64,000 bases of DNA from SAR202 cluster bacterium bin87. GTDB lineage: Bacteria > Chloroflexota > Dehalococcoidia > Lucifugimonadales > UBA3495. Where the stretch lies: assembly GCA_002238825.1 (NCBI GenBank), contig MPNC01000001.1:186001-250000 (forward strand), read 5' to 3'. This document shows, piece after piece, positions 17,048-24,064 of this stretch; within the stretch, counting starts at the first letter, position 1; each line of letters starts with the position of its first letter. Made by a program: the position numbers and the translations under genes. The notes under the pieces are model-generated. The model ran no database searches, was not told where the DNA came from, and saw only the letters and a list, made by a program, of their open reading frames with translations.

Positions 17048-17502
17048 CCTGCCAGCGCTTTTTCTTCGGGGCTCCCCGCTGGACCCGGGCCGGTTCGCTG
17101 TCGCGATTGAGGATTCCGCCGCGCGGCGCAACCCCCGCAACCTGCATATTGACGGTTGCGATTCCGGACAAATTATGGGGCCAACGAACGCAATGTTCGC
17201 TGACCCCGACTTCGGCTTATACGCCGAATGATTGTACCGATGGTGGCGTCATAAGACGCCGCAGACGTTGGGTCCGACGCGGAGTTATTGTCTCCGTCGA
17301 TATAGTCGTCGCCTCGGTCCGTTCAACCCTTCGCCTTCAAGCCCACAGGCATAGTCTGGACTTGATCGGCGTCAGCCCGGTCGGGCCTGGCAAAGCCTCA
17401 GCTCCGGCCGGGGTGGTCGGGTTGTCGTGAGTGGGTCGTAACGCATGCCTCCTGACGGGTCGGTTAGCCTCTCGGTAATTGCGATGCAGCGACCGGATGT
17501 GG
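17048..17502. other. gene-poor region with a row of hairpins
   Basis: No convincing gene. Perfect or near-perfect inverted repeats follow one another: 17177-17206 (terminator-like, minus), 17211-17228 (TTCGGC/GCCGAA), 17245-17260 (GGCGTC/GACGCC) and about 17274-17299. Read on the minus strand they form the 3' end of the transcript of the small protein gene at 17503-17799. Confidence 0.6.
17177..17206 (-). terminator. probable minus-strand intrinsic terminator
   Basis: On the minus strand GGGGTCAGCGAAC and GTTCGTTGGCCCC pair over 13 positions around a 5-nt loop; two pairs are G-U in minus-strand RNA but would be mismatches in plus-strand RNA. This argues for transcription in the minus direction. 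The following ATAATTTG is a weak T-rich tail. Confidence 0.55.
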
Positions 17503-17799
17503 CTACTGCGCTCCCACGTGTATGAGTGTGGCCGCCGGGATACTTCCTGCGTCCTGGCCGTACTGGTTGGCGCCGATGATGGGACTCCCGATCACGGAGG
17601 ATGTCTCCGAGTAGATTCCTGCCGCCGGCTCCGCCGACCAGACTTGCGTCGCGCCATAGGGCGTTTGGTCCGCCGAAGCCATCATCAAGCCCATCATCGC
17701 GGCCAGGGCGACGCCGGCCAAAGCCGATATCCACAGCCCCTTCCGTTTCGCGCTGCCCTGAGTCCCTGGTCTGACCTTGTGCTTGTTCGCCGCAAACAT
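17503..17799 (-). CDS. small exported or membrane-anchored protein of unknown function
   Basis: 98 aa. ATG at 17799 with a full AGGAGG 5 bp upstream. The protein has a basic head (NKHKVRP, KRKG), one hydrophobic helix at about residues 22-41 (GLWISALAGVALAAMMGLMM), then a 55-residue neutral tail rich in Gly, Ala, Ser and Thr with no cysteine. It would be a type II anchored or secreted protein. No known family. Upstream, on the same strand, is the repeat-type promoter at 18114-18177 and a predicted terminated RNA; downstream is the 17177-17206 hairpin. The 39-aa protein at 18889-19008 has a similar head and helix. Confidence 0.6.
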   Translation of the reverse strand: MFAANKHKVRPGTQGSAKRKGLWISALAGVALAAMMGLMMASADQTPYGATQVWSAEPAAGIYSETSSVIGSPIIGANQYGQDAGSIPAATLIHVGAQ

Positions 17800-18038
17800 G
17801 ATTGCCTCCTCGATCTCTTATGTGGTCTTTCAGCTTTGCTTCCCGTAGAGATTGTTATGTATCGCGCATGGACGCTGCGGCAATTTTCCGGCTTTGTCGC
17901 CAGCTTGCTCGTTGCCCCTGAGCCTCTGTGGCATTTCGCATCAAATATCTGAGAGTGAGGCCTTTCAGTAAATGTTTCCATGGTCGGCAACGGGACCGGC
18001 AATTTTGGTTGTACTGATCCCCTGGTATCGCTGTCTCG

Positions 18039-18107
18039 AAAAAAGGACGGGGCCAGGCGATACCACACTCACCCACCTGACTAAACCCTTGCCTCATCCC
18101 CGTCCAT
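18039..18107 (-). ncRNA. predicted ~70-nt structured RNA or attenuator
   Basis: Minus strand. A transcript from the -10 at 18114-18119 would start near 18107. Two bases in, GGACGGGG (18098-18105) pairs with CCCCGTCC (18045-18052), and six T follow (18039-18044): an intrinsic terminator that encloses the entire RNA. Inside, an AGGC/GCCT pairing is possible. It could be an independent small RNA or a leader terminator controlling the 98-aa gene about 240 bp further on. No match to a known riboswitch was recognised. Confidence 0.5.
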
Positions 18108-18113
18108 GAATGG

Positions 18114-18177
18114 ATGTTAGCGTCCGTTTGTGAAAACCAAGTGAAAACCGAGCGTGAATATATGAACATAACGTGAA
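18114..18177 (-). promoter_or_regulatory. direct-repeat regulatory array A and promoter
   Basis: Minus strand. TTCAC-type repeats begin at 18177 (TTCAC), 18166 (TTCAT), 18145 (TTCAC) and 18134 (TTCAC): two pairs at 11-bp spacing set 21 bp apart. The proximal pair reads TTTTCACTTGGTTTTCAC. A -10 (TAACAT, 18114-18119) lies 10 bp downstream and no -35 is present. This geometry is typical of PhoB/OmpR-type response-regulator activation, by inference. Confidence 0.6.
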
Positions 18178-18184
18178 TATCTCA

Positions 18185-18604
18185 TCACCGATTGCCGGCT
18201 GTGCCGGCCAGTCGTGCTGAATTGGTGAGTAGCTCCCGGTAGACATAAGTGATGGATTCAGCAGACCGGTAACCACCACCGGCTGTCCGGCGGCGCATCA
18301 AGCGTCGCCCATATCGTTGTATCCAGCGTAAGGCTGCAACCCCGGTGGCGGGATAAGCGACGACCTGATGTTGGTCGAAGGGTCGTCTTTCGCGTCCCCG
18401 CAAAAAAGGGTTCGGGGGTGACCGGTGAAGCCCGCGGATCGTCCCAGCGGCCCGACGGTGATCGTGGCGCTCTCCGGCGTGACGAATCCCCGTCGCCTCA
18501 GCAGCGCCGACAAAGCAATGCTGTCTGGCCCGCTCCATGCTTGGCAACGCTCCGGCTTCCTCGACCGAGGATTCCCGTGCTCACAGGATCTTCCGCCACT
18601 GACA
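18185..18604. other. intergenic region without a convincing gene
   Basis: About 420 bp. Overlapping open frames on both strands (for example 18298-18513 minus and 18425-18724 plus) lack good ribosome sites, codon pattern or recognisable sequence. A GC-rich stem with an AAAAAA/TTTTTT loop lies near 18395-18420. Confidence 0.4.
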
Positions 18605-18646
18605 GAAAAATGGAGGGGCCAGCGAGCGTTATCACCCGCTGGCCCC
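18605..18646 (-). terminator. intrinsic terminator of small-gene unit B
   Basis: GGGGCCAGCG (18615-18624) and CGCTGGCCCC (18637-18646) form a perfect 10-bp stem with a 12-nt loop. On the minus strand it is followed by TCCATTTTTC, a T tract. It ends the unit that begins at the 19109-19114 promoter. Confidence 0.7.
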
Positions 18647-18888
18647 GATTGCGGCGCGCCTATGCGTATTTTTGTTTATGCCGGCTCCATCGCTATGTGC
18701 TCCGGAGCGCTTGGGTTTTGCTGATGTTGCTGCGCTTATTCACGCAAGTCGCTGGCGTTTGGTAGGCCTTGATCCTGGCGCGTTATGGCGCCATCAGTGC
18801 CACCGGGTGTGTTGTGTCCGATCCGATTTGGACCTGTGCCACCGCTATGTTGCGATGTCCCTCCTGGTGTCGCGCCGCGGCGTTGTTA

Positions 18889-19008
18889 TCACCGCGAAAT
18901 GATCGTCAGCGCCGGCCCCAGGATGGCCACGGGCAGCGCGCCCATCACCGCGACCAGCGCCGATTCCCTCCACATGAGCCTGCCGGTTTTATTTTTTGGT
19001 GCAACCAT
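18889..19008 (-). CDS. 39-aa membrane peptide
   Basis: ATG at 19008, preceded by AAGGGGTG about 11 bp upstream. The product begins MVAPKNKTGRLMWRES and continues with one hydrophobic helix (ALVAVMGALPVAILGPALTII) ending ISR. It is too short for ordinary gene callers. Its basic head, then Trp and an Ala/Val/Leu/Met helix resembles the start of the 98-aa protein at 17503-17799; the latter's tail is absent here. Expressed, if at all, from the 19109-19172 repeat promoter through a structured leader. Another AGGAGG occurs downstream at 18858-18863 without a convincing frame. Confidence 0.45.
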   Translation of the reverse strand: MVAPKNKTGRLMWRESALVAVMGALPVAILGPALTIISR

Positions 19009-19039
19009 TATGCGGTCTTCACCCCTTTTTGGATTTTGC

Positions 19040-19102
19040 GCGAACGAACGGGGAGGCTCTGCCTTTTAGTGTCGCCACCCCCGTGTGGCCTCGTTCGCAT
19101 CT
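19040..19102 (-). ncRNA. structured leader RNA of unit B
   Basis: Minus strand. From a start near 19102, GCGAACGA (19091-19098) pairs with TCGTTCGC (19040-19047). Between them lie GCCAC/GTGGC and AGGC/GCCT hairpins. There is no T tract, so unlike unit A this stem should not terminate; the 39-aa frame starts about 30 nt later. Confidence 0.4.
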
Positions 19103-19108
19103 GTGTAC

Positions 19109-19172
19109 AGATTAGCAAGCGAGTGTGAAAACAGAGTGAAAAGGAACCCCGCGATCGTGAACAAATTGTGAA
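19109..19172 (-). promoter_or_regulatory. direct-repeat regulatory array B and promoter
   Basis: Minus strand. TTCAC repeats begin at 19172, 19161, 19140 and 19129: the same 11-21-11 bp spacing as array A. The proximal pair reads TTTTCACTCTGTTTTCAC. The -10 (TAATCT, 19109-19114) is again 10 bp after the last repeat. Confidence 0.6.
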
Positions 19173-19408
19173 AATGTTTCAAATTTGTTACATGCTTGGA
19201 TGACGCTTGGCAACCCTGCGGTCCAACCGCTTGCCATCGGGTGCGGGCCCCGAAACCCCGCGGTGATCTGCCATGCCGCGCCGCCCCGATCGCCCGGGCG
19301 ACCCCGCCGCCGGCCAGCGGTTCGCTTGCCCAAAAAAGTCTCCCGGCGTAGAATGGCGCAACTTCATCCGGGAACCCCAATTGCGCATTCTATTTAGGAG
19401 AATCTGTC
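19173..19408. other. intergenic region between array B and the CoA-transferase gene
   Basis: About 235 bp separating minus-strand unit B from the plus-strand CoA-transferase gene. The promoter of the latter should be here but no clear hexamers were found. No gene seen. Confidence 0.4.
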
Positions 19409-20623
19409 ATGCCGGAAGCTAAAGGCCCTCTGGACGGGATACGCGTCATCGACCTCGGTCGGCACCAGGCCGGCCCCCGTTGCGCCCAGGTATTGGCCCG
19501 TCTGGGCGCCGAAGTCATCAAGGTGGAACGACTTGGAGGCGAGGAAACCCGCTACCACGCGCCCTGGGTTCGCAAACAGTCTGCCTACTGGGTGCAATAC
19601 AACAGCGGCAAGAAGAGCCTTAGCATCGACCTCCGTAAAGAAGAAGGCAAAGAGGTCCTGCGCAAGTTGGTGGAAGTCTCTGACGTTCTATTGCAGAACT
19701 TCCGCCCCGGCACCATTGACACCATGGGCTTTGGCTACGACGTACTCTACGAGCTGAACCCGCGCATAATCATGGTCAACGTCTCGGCCTACGGCCAGTT
19801 CGGCCCCTACCGCGAGCAGATCGGCTACGACCCCATCGGCCAGACCATGTCCGGAATTGCCATGGTCACCGGCGAAGAGGGGATGCCGCCGATCCGCGCC
19901 GGCGTGCCCATCATTGACCGCACCACCGCGCTCCACGCCGCCATCGGCACCCTCGCGGCGCTGCACGAGCGGGAGAGTTCCGGCGTGGGCCAGACCATCG
20001 ACGCCTGCCTCGCCGACACCGGCTACAGCTACACCGAAATCCCCATCACCGCTTACCACGGCGCTGGCATCGAGCCCCGCCGCGGCGAGTCGGCTGCCCC
20101 GCCCTCGGGCACCTACCCCTGCAAGGACGGCTGGGTCCTCATTTCGGCCGGCGACCAGCACCACTGGCACCGCGTCTGTAACGCCCTCGGCAGGCCCGAA
20201 TGGCTCGAAGCCCCCCGGTTCCCCCCCCGCCACGAGCGCGGGGCCAACGGCGAGCTGGTCAACCAGGCCATGCGCGACCTGATGGCCGACATGACCATGC
20301 GCGAGGCCATCGCCCACTTCACCCACCACGACGTGGTCGCGGCTCCGGTCAACACCATCGCCCAGGCGGCCGCCGATCCCCATCCGTGGGAGCGCCGCGC
20401 CATGGTCGAGGTCGACGACTTCTTGGCCGGCACCATCGCCGTGTCGGGCGACTTCTGGCACTTCAGCCGCACGCCCGCCGTGGTCGGCACCACTCCCCAG
20501 GTGGGCGAGCACAACGAAGACGTGCTGACCGGAATTCTCGACTACACCGAGGACCAGGTCCAGGCCATGTACGAGGCCAACGTCATCGGCACCTTCCACC
20601 ACTACGACGAAGTGCCTGGCTAA
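19409..20623 (+). CDS. CaiB/BaiF family CoA-transferase
   Basis: 404 aa, the usual length for class III CoA-transferases. ATG 19409 behind TTAGGAGAATCTGTC. Family features: IRVIDLGRHQAGPRCAQVLARLGAEVIKVE, LSIDLRKEEGKEVLRKLVEVSDVLLQNFRPG, and the catalytic aspartate in PIIDRTTALHAAIGTLAAL (about residue 170), with SGTYPCKDGWVLISAGDQHHW in the C-terminal part. These enzymes move CoA between carboxylic acids via an enzyme-bound mixed anhydride and thioester. Substrate not predictable. One of three in the window; this one is followed by a terminator and BrnTA. Confidence 0.93.
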   Translation: MPEAKGPLDGIRVIDLGRHQAGPRCAQVLARLGAEVIKVERLGGEETRYHAPWVRKQSAYWVQYNSGKKSLSIDLRKEEGKEVLRKLVEVSDVLLQNFRPGTIDTMGFGYDVLYELNPRIIMVNVSAYGQFGPYREQIGYDPIGQTMSGIAMVTGEEGMPPIRAGVPIIDRTTALHAAIGTLAALHERESSGVGQTIDACLADTGYSYTEIPITAYHGAGIEPRRGESAAPPSGTYPCKDGWVLISAGDQHHWHRVCNALGRPEWLEAPRFPPRHERGANGELVNQAMRDLMADMTMREAIAHFTHHDVVAAPVNTIAQAAADPHPWERRAMVEVDDFLAGTIAVSGDFWHFSRTPAVVGTTPQVGEHNEDVLTGILDYTEDQVQAMYEANVIGTFHHYDEVPG

Positions 20624-20647
20624 CCCGTCTGCACATCAGCGCACCCA

Positions 20648-20677
20648 CAGGGGCGAAGAATCCTTCGCCCCTGTTTT
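20648..20677 (+). terminator. intrinsic terminator, GGGGCGAA-type palindrome
   Basis: CAGGGGCGAAG and CTTCGCCCCTG form an 11-bp stem with a 4-nt loop (AATC), followed by TTTT. It ends the CoA-transferase transcript. The stem core matches that of the palindrome at 42797-42826. Confidence 0.8.
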
Positions 20678-20701
20678 GGATGACGGGGCTACCGCGTTAG
20701 A

Positions 20702-20962
20702 ATGAATGCGCAATTTGAGTGGGATGAGACCAAACGCCGGATCAACTTGGATCAACACCAACTGGACTTCGCAGACGTGCATGGATTCGGTTGGGATGAG
20801 GCCAGAGTTGAGCCTAGCGACCGACATGAGGAATCACGGTGGGTCGCGTATGGTAACTTCGATGACCAGTTGCACGCTGTTGTGTTCACGATGCGAGGCG
20901 ACGTGATACGCATCATCAGCTTCCGGAGGGCCCGGCCCAGAGAGGTAGCCAAATATGGATAG
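20702..20962 (+). CDS. brnT: BrnT family toxin
   Basis: 86 aa, matching the ~90 aa BrnT family. It has the FEWDETKRRINLDQHQLDFADV opening, the central DRHEESRWVAYGNFD segment and the C-terminal RIISFRRARPREVAKY. BrnT is a RelE-fold ribonuclease that inhibits translation and is neutralised by BrnA. The gene overlaps brnA by 8 bp, the standard toxin-first arrangement. The signature residues are present, so it is probably functional. Confidence 0.9.
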   Translation: MNAQFEWDETKRRINLDQHQLDFADVHGFGWDEARVEPSDRHEESRWVAYGNFDDQLHAVVFTMRGDVIRIISFRRARPREVAKYG

Positions 20963-21365
20963 CTTCTATCAGCCCAATGGGCTTTCGCCCGAAGAGTGGG
21001 CCGCCCTGCCTCCTTACGAGAAGGTTGCCAACCTTACATATGTAGAGGTCCAGGCGTTGTACGGGGAAGAAATCGCCATCAACGTCGGCATCGCCAAGGA
21101 TCCGGATGCGCCCATCCTGACCGAAGCGGAGATGGCCCGGGCTCGTCCCATGGCAGAGGTTTTCCCTGAGTTCGTGGAGGCGCATCGTGCCGGCAGGATC
21201 AAAATGCCGCCCCGTCCGCCTGTAACCAAAATCAGGGAAGAAATCGTCCTGGATAGCGACATCGTGAACTTCTTCGCCCACCTTGATCCCCACTGGCAGA
21301 AGGGCCGCCTCAACGACTTCCTTCGGGTGGTCATATTCAAGCACCACCCGGACGGGACCCCGTAG
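20955..21365 (+). CDS. brnA: BrnA-like antitoxin
   Basis: 136 aa, longer than typical BrnA (80-110 aa). The C-terminal ~45 residues match BrnA: KIREEIVLDSDIVNFFAHLD followed by HWQKGRLNDFLRVVI, the ribbon-helix-helix-like DNA-binding and dimerisation part. The N-terminal 80 residues are an unrecognised extension that may be specific to this copy. Overlaps brnT by 8 bp. BrnA binds BrnT and represses the operon. Confidence 0.82.
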   Translation: MDSFYQPNGLSPEEWAALPPYEKVANLTYVEVQALYGEEIAINVGIAKDPDAPILTEAEMARARPMAEVFPEFVEAHRAGRIKMPPRPPVTKIREEIVLDSDIVNFFAHLDPHWQKGRLNDFLRVVIFKHHPDGTP

Positions 21366-21438
21366 GTTAACTGCCGATCCCGGCCGGTTCCTTGTGGCAT
21401 AATACCCAGACCCATCACCCTACGGAGGTACCTCCCCC

Positions 21439-22620
21439 ATGGTTGACCTCAGGCGCGCCGCCGCCATCGTGGGCATCCACGAGCACGTCACCCGCTACGC
21501 TCCCGACAAGAGCGAACTCCAGATCCAGGGCGAGAGCGTCATAAAAGCCCTCGCCGACGCCGGCCTCACCAAGGACGATGTCGACGGCCTTTTCACCGCG
21601 TCCAGCAGCGCCCGCAACAGCGGCATGAACCTGGCCGACTACCTCAATATGTACCCCAGCTACGTCGATAACACCACCGTCGGCGGCGGGTCATTTGAAT
21701 TCCACCTTTCCCACGCCCTAACCGCCATCGCGGCGGGCCGCATCAACGTGGCAGTCATCACCTACAGCAGCCTCGCCCGTTCCGGCGGCGTGTCCGTGGG
21801 AACCGGCGGCGTCGGCCGTTTCGGGCACCCCGTCCTCGAGCCGTCCCCCGACAGCTTCGAGGAACTCTACGGTATGACCACCGTCGGTCTCTACGCGATG
21901 ATCGCCAGGCGGCACATGCACCTCTACGGCACCACCGCCGAGCAACTGGCCGAGGTCTCCGTGGCCATGCGCCACCACGCCTCGATGAACCCTGAGGCCC
22001 TGTTCCGCGATCCCATCACCGTCGAGGATGTGGTTGGTTCCCGCGTCATCTCCGACCCGCTCCACCTCATGGATTGCTGCATCATCACCGACGGCGGCGG
22101 AGCCGTGGTCGTGGCCTCACCCGAAGTCGCCCGCAACTGCCGCCGCACTCCGGTGTGGGTTCTGGGAACCGGCGAGGCCATCGCGCACCAGGGCGCCGGC
22201 AAGCGCGACCTGATGTACATCGCCGCCCACCAGAGTTCCCCGCGAGCCTTCGAGATGGCCGGCGTGACCCACGACGACATCGACATGGCCATGGTCTATG
22301 ACTCCTTCACCATCACCGTGGTTGAGACCCTCGAGGACCTGGGCTTCTGCAAGAAGGGCGAGGGTGGAGAATTTGTCAGCGGCGGCCGACTCAAGGTTGG
22401 GGGCGGGTTGCCCATCAACACCGACGGCGGCGGCCTCTCTTCCAACCACCCGGGGATGCGCGGTCTTTTCCTGCTCCTCGAAGCCACTCGCCAGCTACGT
22501 CACCAGTTTGACGGCACCGGACGCCAGGTTCCCAACTGCCAGCTTGCCCTGGCCCACGGAACCGGCGGCGCCCTGGGCTCCCGCCACAGCGGCGGAACCG
22601 TCATCCTGGCCCGCGACTGA
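21439..22620 (+). CDS. thiolase-like protein (SCP-x type) lacking the usual nucleophilic cysteine
   Basis: 393 aa; ATG 21439 after GGAGG. The thiolase fold is evident, with RRAAAIVGIHEHVTRYA, ASSSARNSGMNLADYL, GGGSFEFHLSHALTAIAAGRIN and the C-terminal NTDGGGLSSNHPG and ALAHGTGGALG loops. At the position of the acyl-accepting cysteine in true thiolases (C-x-S in the loop before helix) this protein has Gly-Ser, a property of the SCP-x/DUF35-partnered branch. His in AHGTGG is retained. These pair with DUF35 proteins, as here, and are thought to act on acyl-CoA C-C bonds; related aldolases cleave beta-hydroxy acyl-CoA side chains. Confidence 0.85.
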   Translation: MVDLRRAAAIVGIHEHVTRYAPDKSELQIQGESVIKALADAGLTKDDVDGLFTASSSARNSGMNLADYLNMYPSYVDNTTVGGGSFEFHLSHALTAIAAGRINVAVITYSSLARSGGVSVGTGGVGRFGHPVLEPSPDSFEELYGMTTVGLYAMIARRHMHLYGTTAEQLAEVSVAMRHHASMNPEALFRDPITVEDVVGSRVISDPLHLMDCCIITDGGGAVVVASPEVARNCRRTPVWVLGTGEAIAHQGAGKRDLMYIAAHQSSPRAFEMAGVTHDDIDMAMVYDSFTITVVETLEDLGFCKKGEGGEFVSGGRLKVGGGLPINTDGGGLSSNHPGMRGLFLLLEATRQLRHQFDGTGRQVPNCQLALAHGTGGALGSRHSGGTVILARD

Positions 22621-22626
22621 CCGGTC

Positions 22627-22646
22627 GTTCCTGCGCAAGCAGGAAC
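22627..22646. repeat. REP-like palindrome
   Basis: GTTCCTGC and GCAGGAAC flank a GCAA tetraloop in the 51-bp gap between the thiolase-like and DUF35 genes. It resembles short repeated extragenic palindromes seen in many genomes. Confidence 0.55.
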
Positions 22647-22671
22647 CCATGCAACTTTGCAAGGAACCACC

Positions 22672-23085
22672 ATGACAACTGCTTGGAACAAACCGCTTCC
22701 CACCGTCGCCGGCGAGACTAAGGCCTTCTGGGATTCCTGCCGCCGTGGCCAACTGGTAATCCAGGTCTGCGAAGACTGCGGCGAATACCAATGGTATCCC
22801 CGCGGCATCTGCGCCAACTGCTGGGGCGAAAACGTCCGTTGGGTTCAGTCCAGCGGGCGCGGCACGGTGTGGACCTACACCGTGACCTACCAGAACCGCA
22901 CTCCCGGTTTCGCAGAGATGGTCCCCTACGTCCTCGCTCTCGTGGAGTTGGAAGAGGGTGTCCGCATGTTCACCAACATCATTGACTGCAACCCCCGGGA
23001 CGTGCATATAGGCATGCCCGTGGAGGTCACCTTCCAGACCGCCACGCCGCAAATCACCATCCCCTACTTCAAGCCGGCCGGCTGA
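22672..23085 (+). CDS. Zn-ribbon OB-fold protein (DUF35)
   Basis: 137 aa. ATG 22672 after AAGGA. Residues 15-50 hold an N-terminal helix and a rubredoxin-like zinc ribbon, CEDCGEYQWYPRGICANCWG with paired C-x2-C motifs. The remainder is the OB-fold domain, GRGTVWTYTVTYQN and GMPVEVTF. DUF35 proteins bind thiolase-like partners, forming acyl-CoA acetyltransferase/aldolase complexes. Its location directly after the thiolase-like gene supports a two-subunit enzyme. Confidence 0.92.
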   Translation: MTTAWNKPLPTVAGETKAFWDSCRRGQLVIQVCEDCGEYQWYPRGICANCWGENVRWVQSSGRGTVWTYTVTYQNRTPGFAEMVPYVLALVELEEGVRMFTNIIDCNPRDVHIGMPVEVTFQTATPQITIPYFKPAG

Positions 23086-23107
23086 TCCCGGTTGGCTCCG
23101 TTCTTAG

Positions 23108-23143
23108 AGCCCCGCTGGCGTTACGGCCCGGCGGGGCTATTTT
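23108..23143 (+). terminator. intrinsic terminator after the DUF35 gene
   Basis: AGCCCCGC (23108-23115) and GCGGGGCT (23131-23138) form an 8-bp stem, followed by ATTTTG. Ends the thiolase-like/DUF35 transcript. Confidence 0.75.
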
Positions 23144-23295
23144 GCGCGCCGGCTCGCCCTTGGCCCGGCCCATGTCGTCCCTGGCAGGTCGCGGCGGGAG
23201 CGAGGCCGGCGGGCCGAAACCGTTGACTACAATTCACCGGTCAACCCTGCTAGACTGACTTGGCATATTTGAACGATGGAGTTGGCGGCCGCACC

Positions 23296-24000
23296 ATGAC
23301 AACTACACCGCAGCAGTTATATCAGCTGCAAGAATTGGACCATCGTATCGACGGTATCGACGCCGAACGCAACCGCATCGAACAGCGGCTCGCCGCCGGG
23401 GTTAACCGGCCGGATCTGACCAGCGAAGCGGAGCATCACTCGGCCCGCGCGGTTGCCGTCAGCGCCAACGCCCAGTCTCGGCGCGAAGACGGGGAACGGA
23501 TCCGTGAACGCCTGACCGGACTGGAATCCCGACTCTACGGTGGCAATGCTTCCCGCCGTGACCTGTCCGCCATCCAGCGGGAAGTCGACTCGTCCAAATA
23601 TCAGCTGGACCAACTTGACGAGCTGTTGCTGGAACTCGAGGAGGAGCAGCGCACCCACGAGGAGGCTGCCGTCGCCGCCCGTGACCAAATGCAGACCGCC
23701 GAAGTCGAATGGCAGAACGTCATCGAAACCCTCGGCAACCGGCTGACCGAGTTGGAAGGCGACCGTAAAGCCGCATCCGGACAGCGGCAGGACATGGCCG
23801 TTACCTTTCCCCAGGCCGACCTGCAACGCTACGAACGGTTGCGCCGCAACAAGGCCGGCACCGCCGTCGCCCTGGTGGACAACGGCCGCGTTTGCCTGGC
23901 TTGCCGCATGGCCCTTACCAGCAATGTCATCCGCCAGTTGCGTGACAAATCCAAGCAGGTTCCGTGCAGCACCTGCGGCCGGATCCTGTTTCAACCGTAA
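23296..24000 (+). CDS. C4 zinc-ribbon coiled-coil protein
   Basis: 234 aa from ATG 23296; a start further upstream is possible because the ribosome site is unclear. A long antiparallel coiled coil fills about residues 5-180 (heptads with LEEEQRTHEEAAVAARDQM, QRYERLRRN). The C-terminal ~40 residues hold a C4 zinc ribbon, VCLACRMALTSN and VPCSTCGRILF. The layout matches the HP0958/CdsZ-type family, reported to bind RNA or flagellar and secretion partners in some bacteria. No such partners are nearby. Confidence 0.85.
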   Translation: MTTTPQQLYQLQELDHRIDGIDAERNRIEQRLAAGVNRPDLTSEAEHHSARAVAVSANAQSRREDGERIRERLTGLESRLYGGNASRRDLSAIQREVDSSKYQLDQLDELLLELEEEQRTHEEAAVAARDQMQTAEVEWQNVIETLGNRLTELEGDRKAASGQRQDMAVTFPQADLQRYERLRRNKAGTAVALVDNGRVCLACRMALTSNVIRQLRDKSKQVPCSTCGRILFQP

Positions 24001-24064
24001 ACCGCTCGAACCCGGCAGGCAAACCGCGGCCGGACCCAACCATTCCAGCAGGGAGAGGTGACCG

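Noticed and set aside
18039-18107. The hairpin RNA as a known riboswitch (such as cyclic di-GMP)
   Set aside because: Conserved motifs of GEMM-type riboswitches were not found; it remains unnamed.
18185-18547. Minus-strand frame of 120 codons in the gene-poor island
   Set aside because: No ribosome site, no hydrophobic or conserved pattern, and overlapping frames of similar length exist on both strands.
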